The notes: generated by a model from the sequence alone, not told the origin. Shown: positions 1 through 7,816, counted from the stretch's first letter. The stretch is 14,485 nucleotides of DNA from Flavobacteriaceae bacterium (GCA_019752245.1 JAIEMH010000078.1:1-14485), one strand, 5' to 3'. Made by a program: numbers and translations.

Positions 1-1385
1 ATTTAATCAATCAAACAGAGAATCGTGCTGTACTTCATACTGCTTTACGTGCGCCAGAAACAGCAACAGTTTTAGTGGATGGAAATAACGTAATGCCAGA
101 AATTTATGAAGTAAAAAGAAGTATTGAAAAATTTACCAACCAAGTTACTTCTGGAGAAAGAAAAGGATACACAGGAAAAGCATTCACAGATATTGTAAAC
201 ATCGGAATTGGTGGTTCAGATTTAGGTCCAGCAATGGTTGTAGAAGCGTTACAATTCTATAAAAACCACTTAAATCTGCACTTTGTTTCTAATGTTGATG
301 GTGACCACGTGAATGAAATTATCAAAAAAATAAATCCAGAAACCACACTTTTTGTTATTGTTTCTAAAACATTCACAACGCAAGAAACATTAACTAATTC
401 TGAAACAATAAGAAGTTGGTTTTTACAATCGGCAAAGCAAGAAGATGTTGCTAAACATTTTGTTGCCGTTTCTACAAACATTGGTAAAGTAACCGAATTT
501 GGAATCGATGCCAATAATATTTTTCCAATGTGGGATTGGGTTGGTGGACGTTTTTCGCTTTGGAGTGCGGTTGGATTATCAATAAGCTTAGCCGTTGGAT
601 TTGATAATTTTGATAAGCTATTAAAAGGCGCCAATCAAATGGATGAGCATTTTAAAAAGGAATCATTTGATAAAAATATTCCAGTAATTTTAGCTTTGTT
701 AAGTGTATGGTACAACAATTTCTTTGGTGCCGAAAGTGAAGCATTAATTCCATATACTCAATATTTGCAAAAGTTAGCGCCATACCTACAACAAGGAATC
801 ATGGAAAGCAATGGAAAAAGTATCGGTCGTGATGGAAAACCAGTAAATTACCAAACCGGAACTATCATTTGGGGTGAACCAGGAACCAATTCTCAACATG
901 CCTTTTTTCAACTGATACATCAAGGTACAAAACTGATTCCTACAGATTTTATTGGATATGTAAAGCCTCTATATGGCAACGAAGACCATCATAACAAATT
1001 GATGTCTAACTTTTTCGCGCAAACAGAAGCATTATTGCACGGAAAAACAACAGAACAAGTGCAAGCAGAATTTGATAAACAAGGTGTTGAAAAAGCCAAA
1101 GCGGATTATTTAAAACCGTTTAAAGTTTTTGCAGGAAATAAACCAACCAATACAATTCTTATTGACAAATTAACACCAGAATCTCTAGGTTCATTAGTGG
1201 CTTTATACGAGCATAAAATATTTGTTCAAGGAATCATTTGGAATATTTTTAGTTACGATCAATGGGGTGTAGAACTTGGAAAACAATTAGCCAATTCTAT
1301 TTTAGATGAAATTAATTCTAAAAAAGTGAATCAGCATGATAGTTCTACATCATTTTTGCTAACATATTTTCTTGAAAATAAGTAA
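1..1385 (+). CDS. pgi: Glucose-6-phosphate isomerase, 5'-truncated by window edge
   Basis: Interconverts glucose 6-phosphate and fructose 6-phosphate in the cytoplasm (glycolysis and gluconeogenesis). The reading frame is open from base 3, well upstream of the first in-frame ATG at 75: codons before it read [12 protein letters not shown], a conserved Pgi stretch, so the real start lies outside the window and roughly 90 N-terminal residues are missing. Both family signatures are present: [14 protein letters not shown] (about 531-572) and [11 protein letters not shown] near the C-terminus. The expected catalytic residues are visible: Glu in MESNGK (codon 804-806), His in SQHAF (897-899) and Lys in VELGKQ (1281-1283). 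The sequence follows the E. coli-type long Pgi closely and ends at TAA 1383-1385. It is followed by its own terminator and is apparently the last gene of its transcript. The identification is very secure. Confidence 0.97.
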   Translation, partial: LINQTENRAVLHTALRAPETATVLVDGNNVMPEIYEVKRSIEKFTNQVTSGERKGYTGKAFTDIVNIGIGGSDLGPAMVVEALQFYKNHLNLHFVSNVDGDHVNEIIKKINPETTLFVIVSKTFTTQETLTNSETIRSWFLQSAKQEDVAKHFVAVSTNIGKVTEFGIDANNIFPMWDWVGGRFSLWSAVGLSISLAVGFDNFDKLLKGANQMDEHFKKESFDKNIPVILALLSVWYNNFFGAESEALIPYTQYLQKLAPYLQQGIMESNGKSIGRDGKPVNYQTGTIIWGEPGTNSQHAFFQLIHQGTKLIPTDFIGYVKPLYGNEDHHNKLMSNFFAQTEALLHGKTTEQVQAEFDKQGVEKAKADYLKPFKVFAGNKPTNTILIDKLTPESLGSLVALYEHKIFVQGIIWNIFSYDQWGVELGKQLANSILDEINSKKVNQHDSSTSFLLTYFLENK

Positions 1386-1409
1386 TTTATATTTTTTTAA
1401 CTTTTATAT

Positions 1410-1452
1410 AAGCCTCATTATTAGTCGAAATATTGAGGCTTTTTTATTTTTT
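1410..1452 (+). terminator. Rho-independent terminator of pgi
   Basis: AAGCCTCA (1410-1417) pairs perfectly with TGAGGCTT (1434-1441), with four further A-T pairs inside, and is followed by a T-rich run to about 1454. It sits 25 bases after the pgi stop codon. Confidence 0.88.
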
Positions 1453-1604
1453 TTGCCAAAGTACTAGTAATAATTTAACAAATGCATAAAATCTACTTAA
1501 TGGCTGAGAAAAACGCAACAAAAAACACTTTGTTAACATTAGCTTAACATTTATAAGGTTTAAAATTTGGAATTTTGCAGAAAATATTTAAAAACCAAAG
1601 CAAA

Positions 1605-4427
1605 ATGAAAAAAAGTGCAACTAATCTGTTTTCAGTATTGTTTCTTTTAATGACAACAGTAATGTTTTCTCAAGGAAAGATTAAAGGAACAGTAATTGAC
1701 AGTGATTTAAATGGTGGATTGCCAGGAGTAAACGTTGTCGTTAAAGGTTCTTCAACTGGAAGTTCAACAGACATTGATGGTAAATTTATAGTAAATGCTA
1801 CTACATCAAATGGTCAAGTAATTATTTCTTATATTGGTTACAAATCTCAAACAGTAAATTTTTCTGTAAAAAATGGAGAAACTGTAGATTTAGGAACTAT
1901 TAAACTTACTGCAGACGCAAGTCAGTTAGAAGAAGTAGTAGTAAAAAATACAATTATTGATGTTGCTAAAGATAGAAAAACGCCAGTAGCGGTTTCAACT
2001 ATTAGAGCTTCAGAAATTCAACAAAAATTAGGAAATCAAGAGTTTCCAGAGATATTAAAAAACACTCCTTCTGTTTACGCTTCTAAAGCTGGTGGTGGTT
2101 TTGGAGATTCAAGAGTAACTATTCGTGGTTTTACTCAAGAAAACATTGCGGTGATGGTAAATGGTATGCCAATAAACGATATGGAAAACAGTAGAGTTTT
2201 CTGGTCTAACTGGGCTGGATTGTCTGATGTAACTTCTGCAATGCAAGTTCAAAGAGGTTTAGGTTCTTCTAAATTAGCTATTTCTTCTGTTGGAGGTACA
2301 ATAAACATTATTACAAAAACTTCTGAAATGAAAGAAGGTGGTGCTGTTTCTGTTGGAACTGCAAATAACGATTACCTTAAAACGCAAGCCTCATATTCTA
2401 CCGGAAAAATGAAAAATGGTTTGTCTGCTTCTTTCCTACTTAGCCAGACTAAAGGTGATGGTTATGTTGATGGAACTAAATTTGAAGGAGCAAATTATTT
2501 TATTGCTTTTGGATATGAAATCAATAAAAAGAATGATATCCAATTTACTTTTACAGGTGCGCCTCAATGGCACAATCAAAGAGGAACTTCAATTAGTATC
2601 GCTGACTATATTAAATATGGCGAAGGTGGAGAACCAAATGTTAAATACAATGCCGATTGGGGAATGCTAAACGGAAAAGAATTTAACTTTAGAACTAATT
2701 ATTACCACAAACCGGTAATGTCTCTTAACTGGGATTATAAAATTTCTGATAGAACAAAATTATCTACGGTAGTTTATGGTTCTTGGGGAAGAGGCGGTGG
2801 AACTAATGCTTCAGGAAGAATAAGAGGATTAGCTAATACGGCTGCAGCTTTTAGAAAAGCTGACGGTTCAATAAATGTAGATAATATCTTCTCTTGGAAT
2901 AGTGGTCAAACAACATTCATACCAGGTATTGGATCAACTACAAGAACTTTAGACGGTGGTAAATTTTTAAGCACAACTACAAGTACAAATGCAGCAAATA
3001 CAACTAATGGTATTTCTAAAATTGCCTCTATTAATTCACACAACTGGTATGGTGGTGTAGTTAATTTGAATACAAAATTTAATGATAAATTGACTTTTGA
3101 TTTTGGAGTAGATTTAAGAACTTACAAAGGAATTCACTATCAAAATGTTAATGATTTAGTTGGTGGATACTACTTCAAAGATGCAACATCAATTCCAGTT
3201 AATGGCGTTTATTTGAACGGAAACGGAAACGATCCAAATAGAGTGTTTTACCAAACTTATGAGTCAACTCCAAGCTTTAACCCTTTCTTTAATGTAGATC
3301 ACCAACAAAAGGTTTCTTACAATAATGATGGTAACGTAAATTGGTTAGGTGCTTTTACTCAATTAGAATATTCTACAGAGAAAGTAACAGCCTTTATTCA
3401 AGGAGCAATTTCACAACAAGGATTTAAAAGAGTTGATTATTTTAAATATTTAGCATCAAATCCTTTAGCATCTACACCTTATAAAAACATTATTGGTGGA
3501 GACGTAAAAGGAGGAGTTAATTATAATATTAACAAACACCATAACGTTTTTGTTAATGCAGGTTTTTATTCTAAACAACCTTTTTTCAATGCTGTTTATC
3601 CTAATAATGCATCAGTTGTGAACGGTAATTTAACAAATGAAAAAATTACTGGTTTTGAAGCTGGTTATGGTTTTAGATCTTCAAGATTTAATGCTAATGT
3701 AAATTTATACAACACAACATGGAAAGATAGATACCAACGTTCTAATGATGCAGCTGTAGATAATCCTGGAGGTTACTATGATTTCTCTGGAATTACAGAA
3801 ATTCACTCTGGAATAGAGGTTGATATGAACGCAAAAGTTACGGATAAATTTAAAGTTAACGGTATGTTTTCATTAGGTAACTTTGATTACAAAGGAAATA
3901 GCGTTAGCAACAGATATGATGTAACTAACAACCCAATTTCTGGTGGTACTTCAACAACACTTTACTTAGAAAAAGTAAAAGTAGGGAACACTGCTCAAAT
4001 GACAGCTTCTCTAGGTGGTTCTTATGAGGTTGTAAAAAGAGTTGTATTAGATGCAAATTACATTTATTCTGATAAATTATATGCTAATATTTCTCCTGGT
4101 AACTTCTCAAGTCAATTAAATAAAGGTGCTTTACAATTGCCTTCTTTTGGTCTAGTTGATGCAGGTTTCTCATATAAAATGTTAGTTGGAAAAGATAAAG
4201 CTGACGCAGTTAACTTTAGATTGAATGTAAACAATTTATTAGATAAAATATATATTGCTGAATCAAGTACAAATAATCATATTAAAGTAGCTTCAGATTT
4301 TGGAACTCCAGCATTATACAATACGTATTTAAGTAATTTAAAAACATATAATGGTATAGACCAAACAAATACTGTATACTTCGGTTTTGGTAGAACTTGG
4401 AACTTTACTTTAAGCTACAACTTCTAA
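1605..4427 (+). CDS. TonB-dependent outer-membrane receptor with carboxypeptidase-like N-terminal domain
   Basis: Predicted outer-membrane active transporter powered by TonB-ExbBD; the substrate cannot be told from sequence. The ATG at 1605 gives 940 residues and begins with a clean signal peptide (MKK, hydrophobic core, FSQ at 21-23). An upstream TTG at 1575 in the same frame would only add ten polar residues before the signal peptide, so it is rejected. Order of parts: carboxypeptidase-D-regulatory-like domain (about 24-105, with GTVID, LPGVNVVVKGSSTGSSTDIDG and ISYIGY), a TonB-box-like EEVVV (109-113), plug domain (about 130-240, with VTIRGF, VMVNGMPIND and GGTINIITK), then a roughly 700-residue beta-barrel ending in an aromatic-rich strand with terminal Phe (FTLSYNF). 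No SusD-like gene follows, so it is not a standard SusCD glycan pair; a metal-chelate, peptide or small-molecule substrate is equally possible. It lies alone between two terminators. Confidence 0.93.
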   Translation: MKKSATNLFSVLFLLMTTVMFSQGKIKGTVIDSDLNGGLPGVNVVVKGSSTGSSTDIDGKFIVNATTSNGQVIISYIGYKSQTVNFSVKNGETVDLGTIKLTADASQLEEVVVKNTIIDVAKDRKTPVAVSTIRASEIQQKLGNQEFPEILKNTPSVYASKAGGGFGDSRVTIRGFTQENIAVMVNGMPINDMENSRVFWSNWAGLSDVTSAMQVQRGLGSSKLAISSVGGTINIITKTSEMKEGGAVSVGTANNDYLKTQASYSTGKMKNGLSASFLLSQTKGDGYVDGTKFEGANYFIAFGYEINKKNDIQFTFTGAPQWHNQRGTSISIADYIKYGEGGEPNVKYNADWGMLNGKEFNFRTNYYHKPVMSLNWDYKISDRTKLSTVVYGSWGRGGGTNASGRIRGLANTAAAFRKADGSINVDNIFSWNSGQTTFIPGIGSTTRTLDGGKFLSTTTSTNAANTTNGISKIASINSHNWYGGVVNLNTKFNDKLTFDFGVDLRTYKGIHYQNVNDLVGGYYFKDATSIPVNGVYLNGNGNDPNRVFYQTYESTPSFNPFFNVDHQQKVSYNNDGNVNWLGAFTQLEYSTEKVTAFIQGAISQQGFKRVDYFKYLASNPLASTPYKNIIGGDVKGGVNYNINKHHNVFVNAGFYSKQPFFNAVYPNNASVVNGNLTNEKITGFEAGYGFRSSRFNANVNLYNTTWKDRYQRSNDAAVDNPGGYYDFSGITEIHSGIEVDMNAKVTDKFKVNGMFSLGNFDYKGNSVSNRYDVTNNPISGGTSTTLYLEKVKVGNTAQMTASLGGSYEVVKRVVLDANYIYSDKLYANISPGNFSSQLNKGALQLPSFGLVDAGFSYKMLVGKDKADAVNFRLNVNNLLDKIYIAESSTNNHIKVASDFGTPALYNTYLSNLKTYNGIDQTNTVYFGFGRTWNFTLSYNF

Positions 4428-4452
4428 GTTAAACAAGTTAAAAAATAATATT

Positions 4453-4488
4453 AAAAAAGGCATTCTTACCAAAGAGTGCCTTTTTTTT
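4453..4488 (+). terminator. Rho-independent terminator of the TonB-dependent receptor
   Basis: GGCATTCTT (4459-4467) pairs with AAGAGTGCC (4472-4480), one G-T wobble, loop ACCA. It is flanked by A6 on the left and T8 on the right. It starts about 25 bases after the stop codon at 4427. Confidence 0.92.
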
Positions 4489-4501
4489 ATTCTTTTTTTT
4501 C

Positions 4502-4509
4502 TATATTTG
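4502..4509 (+). promoter_or_regulatory. Predicted -7 promoter element of the 4532 gene
   Basis: TATATTTG is an exact match to the Bacteroidetes sigma-ABfr -7 element TAnnTTTG, 22 bases before the ATG and directly after the preceding terminator. No clear -33 TTG was found at the usual spacing. Confidence 0.55.
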
Positions 4510-4531
4510 TTAAAACAAAAATTAAATTTCA

Positions 4532-4963
4532 ATGTATAATTTCATTCAAAAGTTTCACTCAGGTTGGGCATATTTAGCACTTTTATTATTAGTAGTTGCC
4601 GTTATTAATGCTGTTATTGGCATGACTTCTAAAAAAGAATTCACAGCAAAAGATAGAAAAATCGCATTATTTGGTTTAATAGCAACGCACATTCAATTAG
4701 TAGTTGGATTGATTTTATATTTTGTTTCAGAAATCGGATTCAAAGCTTTTGCAACTGAAGGAGCAATGAAAATTCCTGCACTAAGATTAACAATGTTAGA
4801 ACATCCATTAATAAATATTATTGCAATTGCGTTAATCACTATTGGTTGGTCTAAACATAAAAAAGCAACTTCAAGCGAAGCAAAATTCAAATCAATTGCT
4901 ATTTTCTTTGGATTAGGTTTATTGCTAATTCTATCAAGAATTCCATGGTCACTTTGGATTTAA
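4532..4963 (+). CDS. Small four-helix inner-membrane protein, function unknown
   Basis: A 143-residue integral membrane protein with four hydrophobic segments at about 13-31, 44-66, 92-106 and 121-136, joined by short charged loops. Histidines lie at or near helix ends (H9 in KFHSGW, H53 in THIQLV, H91 in LEHPLI, H109), an arrangement compatible with heme or quinone contact. Proteins of this kind in flavobacteria are sometimes labelled cytochrome b-like, but no firm heme-binding signature can be seen and I do not assign it. The C-terminus RIPWSLWI is aromatic-rich and looks conserved. It has its own promoter element and terminator, so it is a single-gene transcript. The ATG start is preceded by an A-rich leader without a Shine-Dalgarno sequence, as for its neighbours. 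Confidence 0.85.
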   Translation: MYNFIQKFHSGWAYLALLLLVVAVINAVIGMTSKKEFTAKDRKIALFGLIATHIQLVVGLILYFVSEIGFKAFATEGAMKIPALRLTMLEHPLINIIAIALITIGWSKHKKATSSEAKFKSIAIFFGLGLLLILSRIPWSLWI

Positions 4964-4974
4964 GATAATAAATA

Positions 4975-4998
4975 AGAGTCCTGAAAAGGACTTTTTTT
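4975..4998 (+). terminator. Rho-independent terminator of the small membrane protein gene
   Basis: AGTCCT (4977-4982) pairs with AGGACT (4987-4992) around a GAAA tetraloop, followed by T7. It sits a dozen bases after the stop codon. Confidence 0.88.
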
Positions 4999-5042
4999 AG
5001 CTTTGTCAAATTACTTCTACTGACATTTTAGTTATTTGGTAT

Positions 5043-5050
5043 TATTTTTG
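5043..5050 (+). promoter_or_regulatory. Predicted -7 promoter element of the RlpA-like gene
   Basis: TATTTTTG matches TAnnTTTG exactly and lies 21 bases before the ATG at 5072, the same spacing as at 4502-4509. It lies inside the reading frame that would be used from the TTG at 5036, which argues against that alternative start. Confidence 0.45.
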
Positions 5051-5071
5051 AAAGTAAGTTTTAAACAAATT

Positions 5072-5563
5072 ATGAAAAAAAGCACTCCTATATTTTTGTT
5101 TCTTTTAAGCGCCGTTTTGTTCTTTTCAAGTTTAACTTTTAAAGCTCAAAACAACAACTTACTAGAACAGAAAAAACAAAAAATTGACACAGTCAAAAAA
5201 GATAAAACTGCAGCAGAAGCCAATCAAGTGGATACAGTTCTTATCTATAAAGGAAAATTTAAACCTTACAAAAAAAGTGCTCATGCATCGTATTATGCCG
5301 ATAAATTCCATGGTAAACGAACTGCAAGCGGAAAAAAATACGATAAAACGAAATTAACCGCAGCTCATAAATCGTTGCCTTTTGGCACCAAGGTTAGAGT
5401 TACCAACGAATCCAATGGAAAATCAATTGTTGTAGAAATTACAGACCGCGGACCATTCGTTAGAGGAAGAGAAATTGACTTATCACGAAAAGCATTTTAT
5501 TCAATTGCATCAAGTAGTGGTGCAGGTTACATTAAAGTAACTTTGGAGCTTTTACAAAAATAA
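5072..5563 (+). CDS. Exported RlpA-like double-psi beta-barrel protein
   Basis: Predicted periplasmic or envelope protein of the RlpA family, whose studied members are lytic transglycosylases cutting peptidoglycan strands lacking stem peptides. The ATG at 5072 gives 163 residues: signal peptide (1 to about 25, ending FKAQ), a Lys/Gln-rich linker (about 26-68), then the double-psi beta-barrel domain (about 71-161). The domain shows the family landmarks FHGKRTASG (79-87), LTAAHKSLPFGTKVRV (95-110), NG in the next strand, TDRGPFVRGREIDLS (124-138, with the catalytic-type D125) and a Gly-rich turn before the last strand. There is no lipobox cysteine and no C-terminal SPOR domain, unlike E. coli RlpA, so septal targeting through SPOR is not expected. 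The stop codon TAA (5561-5563) directly abuts that of the convergent CYTH gene. Confidence 0.9.
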   Translation: MKKSTPIFLFLLSAVLFFSSLTFKAQNNNLLEQKKQKIDTVKKDKTAAEANQVDTVLIYKGKFKPYKKSAHASYYADKFHGKRTASGKKYDKTKLTAAHKSLPFGTKVRVTNESNGKSIVVEITDRGPFVRGREIDLSRKAFYSIASSSGAGYIKVTLELLQK

Positions 5564-6031
5564 TTACCAGTTTTTAAAAGGGTTTAAACTGAGATACGAG
5601 TTGTAATAACGCTTGTCTCCAGTAACTTCCATTCCCAACCAATTTGGTTTTTGAATTGATTCATCTTCATTTTGAAGTTCAATTTCGGCCATAAGAAGGC
5701 CTTCGTTTTCTCCATGAAATTCGTCAATTTCAATAATATGATTACCAGATTTTACTTCATATCTGGTTTTTTCAATTATACCTTTTTCGCATAATTTTAA
5801 AAGTTGTTTTGCCTCTTCAACCGGGATTTCGCGTTCCCACTCTAATCGCGAAGCACCACTTTCGTTTCCAATTCCTTTTATCGTCAAATAGGCCTTTTCA
5901 CCTTTTATCCTAATTCTTACAGTACGTTCTGGATTAGAGTTAAGATAGCCTTGCGCAATATGATTTTCACGAAAAATTTCTTTTTTAAAATCAAAAGACG
6001 TTACTAAATATTTGCGTTCTATTTCTATCAT
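5564..6031 (-). CDS. CYTH-domain (triphosphate tunnel metalloenzyme) protein
   Basis: Small cytosolic CYTH protein of 155 residues, a family whose bacterial members hydrolyse inorganic triphosphate or related triphosphates with divalent metal. The start is set at the ATG complementary to 6029-6031 because it gives the canonical MIEIERKYLV opening. A GTG at 6049 would add six residues but falls inside the predicted -7 promoter box, so it is unlikely. Visible family features: the ExExK motif (E3, E5, K7), basic strand RTVRIRIKG (36-44) followed by LTIKG, EWERE (64-68), KTRY (88-91), acidic EIDEFHGENEG (101-111) and AEIEL (115-119), then VTGDKRYYNS. The family is known to bind metal through acidic residues inside a tunnel of basic strands. 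The cellular substrate is not known from sequence. Confidence 0.9.
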   Translation of the reverse strand: MIEIERKYLVTSFDFKKEIFRENHIAQGYLNSNPERTVRIRIKGEKAYLTIKGIGNESGASRLEWEREIPVEEAKQLLKLCEKGIIEKTRYEVKSGNHIIEIDEFHGENEGLLMAEIELQNEDESIQKPNWLGMEVTGDKRYYNSYLSLNPFKNW

Positions 6032-6083
6032 TAGAGATTGGTTTTTCACAAAAATACTAAAAACTCTTTATAATCTCTGATAG
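6025..6083. repeat. Imperfect inverted repeat spanning the CYTH promoter
   Basis: CTATC-att-AGAGATT (6025-6039) is the inverted complement of AATCTCT-GATAG (6072-6083): twelve matching positions with a 3-base bulge. The axis lies near 6055, on the CYTH -7 box, and the left arm overlaps the CYTH start codon. It could be an operator, or chance in AT-rich DNA. Confidence 0.35.
6049..6056 (-). promoter_or_regulatory. Predicted -7 promoter element of the CYTH gene
   Basis: The minus strand reads TATTTTTG, an exact TAnnTTTG match, 17 bases before the chosen ATG. It overlaps the alternative GTG start. It forms one side of a divergent promoter region with dinB. Confidence 0.5.
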
Positions 6084-6114
6084 TTCTTTGTGTATCTCAA
6101 TCAAATATTAGTTC

Positions 6115-6122
6115 TAAATTTG
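6115..6122 (+). promoter_or_regulatory. Predicted -7 promoter element of dinB
   Basis: TAAATTTG matches TAnnTTTG exactly, with only four bases before the dinB ATG at 6127. A transcript from it would start at or within a few bases of the start codon. A TTTG at 6087-6090 is 24 bases upstream of the box, slightly far for a -33 element. Confidence 0.5.
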
Positions 6123-6126
6123 TACT

Positions 6127-7209
6127 ATGTCTGACGAAATTAAACTGCGAAAAATAATTCATGTAGATATGGATGCTTTCTATGCTTCAGTCGAGCAAAT
6201 GGACAATCCCGAACTTAAAGGAAAACCATTGGCTGTAGGCGGAAGCGAGATTCGTGGTGTCGTTTCGGCTGCAAGTTATGAAGCGCGTAAATTTGGTGTT
6301 AGAAGCGCCATGAGTGGTGTTCAAGCCGCTAAAAATTGTCCCGATTTAATTTTTGTTCGTCCACGATTTGATCGGTACAAAGAGATATCCAATAAAATTA
6401 GAAAGATATTTTATGAGTACACCGATTTAGTAGAACCACTTTCGCTAGACGAAGCTTATCTTGATGTAACACAAAATAAGAAAGGAAATCCAAGCGCAAC
6501 GCTATTAGCACAAGAAATTAGACAACGAATTTTTGATCAAGTTGGTCTTACAGCTTCGGCCGGTATTTCTGTAAATAAATTTGTAGCTAAAATTGCCAGT
6601 GACTATAACAAACCCAACGGACAAAAAACGGTAAATCCTGACGAAGTTGAAGAGTTCCTTGAAGTGTTAGACATTAAAAAATTCTATGGAATAGGAAAAG
6701 TGACCAAAGAAAAAATGTACCAACATGGTATTTTTACAGGTAAAGATTTAAAATCGAAGACCAAAGAATACCTCGAGCAACATTTCGGGAAAAGTGGCGC
6801 TTTCTATTTTAATATTGTTCGTGGCGTTCACAACAGCGAAGTAAAACCCGATAGAATATCTAAGTCTGTAGCTGCCGAACATACATTCAATGAAAATCTA
6901 ACTTCTGAAATTTTTATGCAAAAACGCTTAGAACAAATAGCTGCCGAACTTGAAAAACGACTAAAAAAATATAATATTTCGGGTAAAACGGTGACTTTAA
7001 AAATAAAATACAGCGATTTCACAACACAAACTAGAAGTAAAACATTGCCCTATTTTATTGCTGATAAAGGATTGTTGTATGAAACAGCCAAAGAATTATT
7101 ATACCAAGAACGAATGAAAGAATCTGTTAGACTTCTTGGCATTTCATTGAATAATTTAAATACAGAAATCAAGAAAACAGTTGTGGTTCAACTAAGATTT
7201 GAGTTTTAA
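6127..7209 (+). CDS. dinB: DNA polymerase IV (Y-family translesion polymerase)
   Basis: Error-prone lesion-bypass polymerase of 360 residues, a usual length for the family. Palm and fingers: IIHVDMDAFYASVEQ (10-24) holds metal ligands D14 and D16 region and a Tyr (Y19) at the steric-gate position that excludes ribonucleotides; YEARKFGVRSAM (51-62) is the fingers motif; SLDEAYLDVT (106-115) holds catalytic D108 and E109; ASAGISVNKFVAKIASDYNKPNGQ starts near 158. A helix-hairpin-helix-like thumb segment follows (FYGIGKVTKEK, about 190-200), then the little-finger domain. The protein ends in QLRFEF (355-360), which fits the sliding-clamp binding motif found at Pol IV C-termini. The ATG is preceded by an almost leaderless promoter. 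No LexA-type palindrome was recognised, so damage control cannot be claimed. No strong terminator follows. Confidence 0.97.
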   Translation: MSDEIKLRKIIHVDMDAFYASVEQMDNPELKGKPLAVGGSEIRGVVSAASYEARKFGVRSAMSGVQAAKNCPDLIFVRPRFDRYKEISNKIRKIFYEYTDLVEPLSLDEAYLDVTQNKKGNPSATLLAQEIRQRIFDQVGLTASAGISVNKFVAKIASDYNKPNGQKTVNPDEVEEFLEVLDIKKFYGIGKVTKEKMYQHGIFTGKDLKSKTKEYLEQHFGKSGAFYFNIVRGVHNSEVKPDRISKSVAAEHTFNENLTSEIFMQKRLEQIAAELEKRLKKYNISGKTVTLKIKYSDFTTQTRSKTLPYFIADKGLLYETAKELLYQERMKESVRLLGISLNNLNTEIKKTVVVQLRFEF

Positions 7210-7268
7210 AAAAAACTTCAACAATAGTTAAACTTTGCTCACAAACAAATGTGGTTTTATAAATCTTT

Positions 7269-7276
7269 TATATTTG
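7269..7276 (+). promoter_or_regulatory. Predicted -7 promoter element of the PAS gene
   Basis: TATATTTG, an exact TAnnTTTG match, 16 bases before the ATG at 7293. It suggests that the PAS gene is transcribed independently of dinB. Confidence 0.55.
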
Positions 7277-7292
7277 CTTAAAATTTAACGAT

Positions 7293-7808
7293 ATGGAATT
7301 CTTAGAATATGAAAAAGCAATAGCGAAACATTATGATACTTTGTCAGTAATGAGTTCGCCTTTAATGAGTTGGGATTTCTATTTGCAAGGTTTAAGCAAA
7401 ATGAAAATGTCTGTGGCAGATGCTACACAGCTAAAAAAACTGGTGTATTCAAACAATTGGAAATCAAATTGGGATTTTCAAGAGCATTTGCAAGACGATA
7501 CAGTTATTGTAGTAACTGACCCAAGCTTAAAGATTGTGTTTGCCTCTAAGAACATCGTTAAAATGAACGGTTACAATCCTAAGGAAGTAATTGGTAATTC
7601 TCCAAAAATGTTTCAAGGCCAAAAAACCAACGAAAAAATTTCTAAAGAAATTAGTGATGCGGTAAAAAACCAAAAACCTTTTGATAAAGTCATTATAAAC
7701 TATTGCAAAGACGGCTCGTTATACAAATGTCACATCAAAGGATATCCAATATTTGACAACAAAGGTAAACTCATTAACTTTATAGCTTTTGAAAAAATTG
7801 CTGCATAA
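7293..7808 (+). CDS. Stand-alone PAS-domain protein, LOV-like motif without the cysteine
   Basis: A soluble 171-residue protein with no signal peptide or membrane segment. Residues 1 to about 65 are a mostly helical segment I do not recognise. Residues about 66-169 form a PAS domain: VIVVTDPSLKIVFASKN (71-87), NGYNPKEVIGNSPKMFQG (92-109), a helix with VKNQKPFDKVIINYCKDGS (124-142), and the final strand FIAFEKIA. The GNSPKMFQG segment aligns with the flavin-binding GxNCRFLQG motif of LOV photoreceptors, but a Pro (P104) replaces the photoactive Cys, so covalent flavin photochemistry is not expected. There is no kinase, GGDEF, helix-turn-helix or other output domain, so signalling would have to occur through a partner protein. 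It is a single gene with its own promoter element; the neighbours do not indicate its pathway. Confidence 0.88.
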   Translation: MEFLEYEKAIAKHYDTLSVMSSPLMSWDFYLQGLSKMKMSVADATQLKKLVYSNNWKSNWDFQEHLQDDTVIVVTDPSLKIVFASKNIVKMNGYNPKEVIGNSPKMFQGQKTNEKISKEISDAVKNQKPFDKVIINYCKDGSLYKCHIKGYPIFDNKGKLINFIAFEKIAA

Positions 7809-7816
7809 ATCTTAGT

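Noticed and set aside
257..634. 125-codon minus-strand open frame inside pgi
   Set aside because: Antisense to highly conserved Pgi coding sequence with no promoter or protein features of its own.
1482..1547. A 21-codon plus-strand reading frame (MHKIYLMAEKNATKN...) in the leader of the TonB-dependent receptor gene
   Set aside because: Length expected by chance, no promoter element before it, and its end overlaps the TTAACATT repeats.
1575..1604. TTG as the start of the TonB-dependent receptor
   Set aside because: It would put ten polar residues ahead of a well-formed signal peptide; the ATG at 1605 is better.
1605..4427. SusC-type member of a SusCD glycan uptake pair
   Set aside because: No SusD-like lipoprotein or glycan-degrading gene follows; the next gene is an unrelated small membrane protein behind a terminator.
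4532..4963. Naming the small membrane protein a cytochrome b
   Set aside because: Histidines near helix ends are suggestive, but no heme-binding signature is visible, so only a descriptive call is given.
6032..6049. GTG start for the CYTH protein
   Set aside because: It overlaps the predicted -7 promoter box, and the family normally starts at MIEIERK.
7500..7808. Functional LOV photoreceptor
   Set aside because: The photoactive cysteine position is proline.
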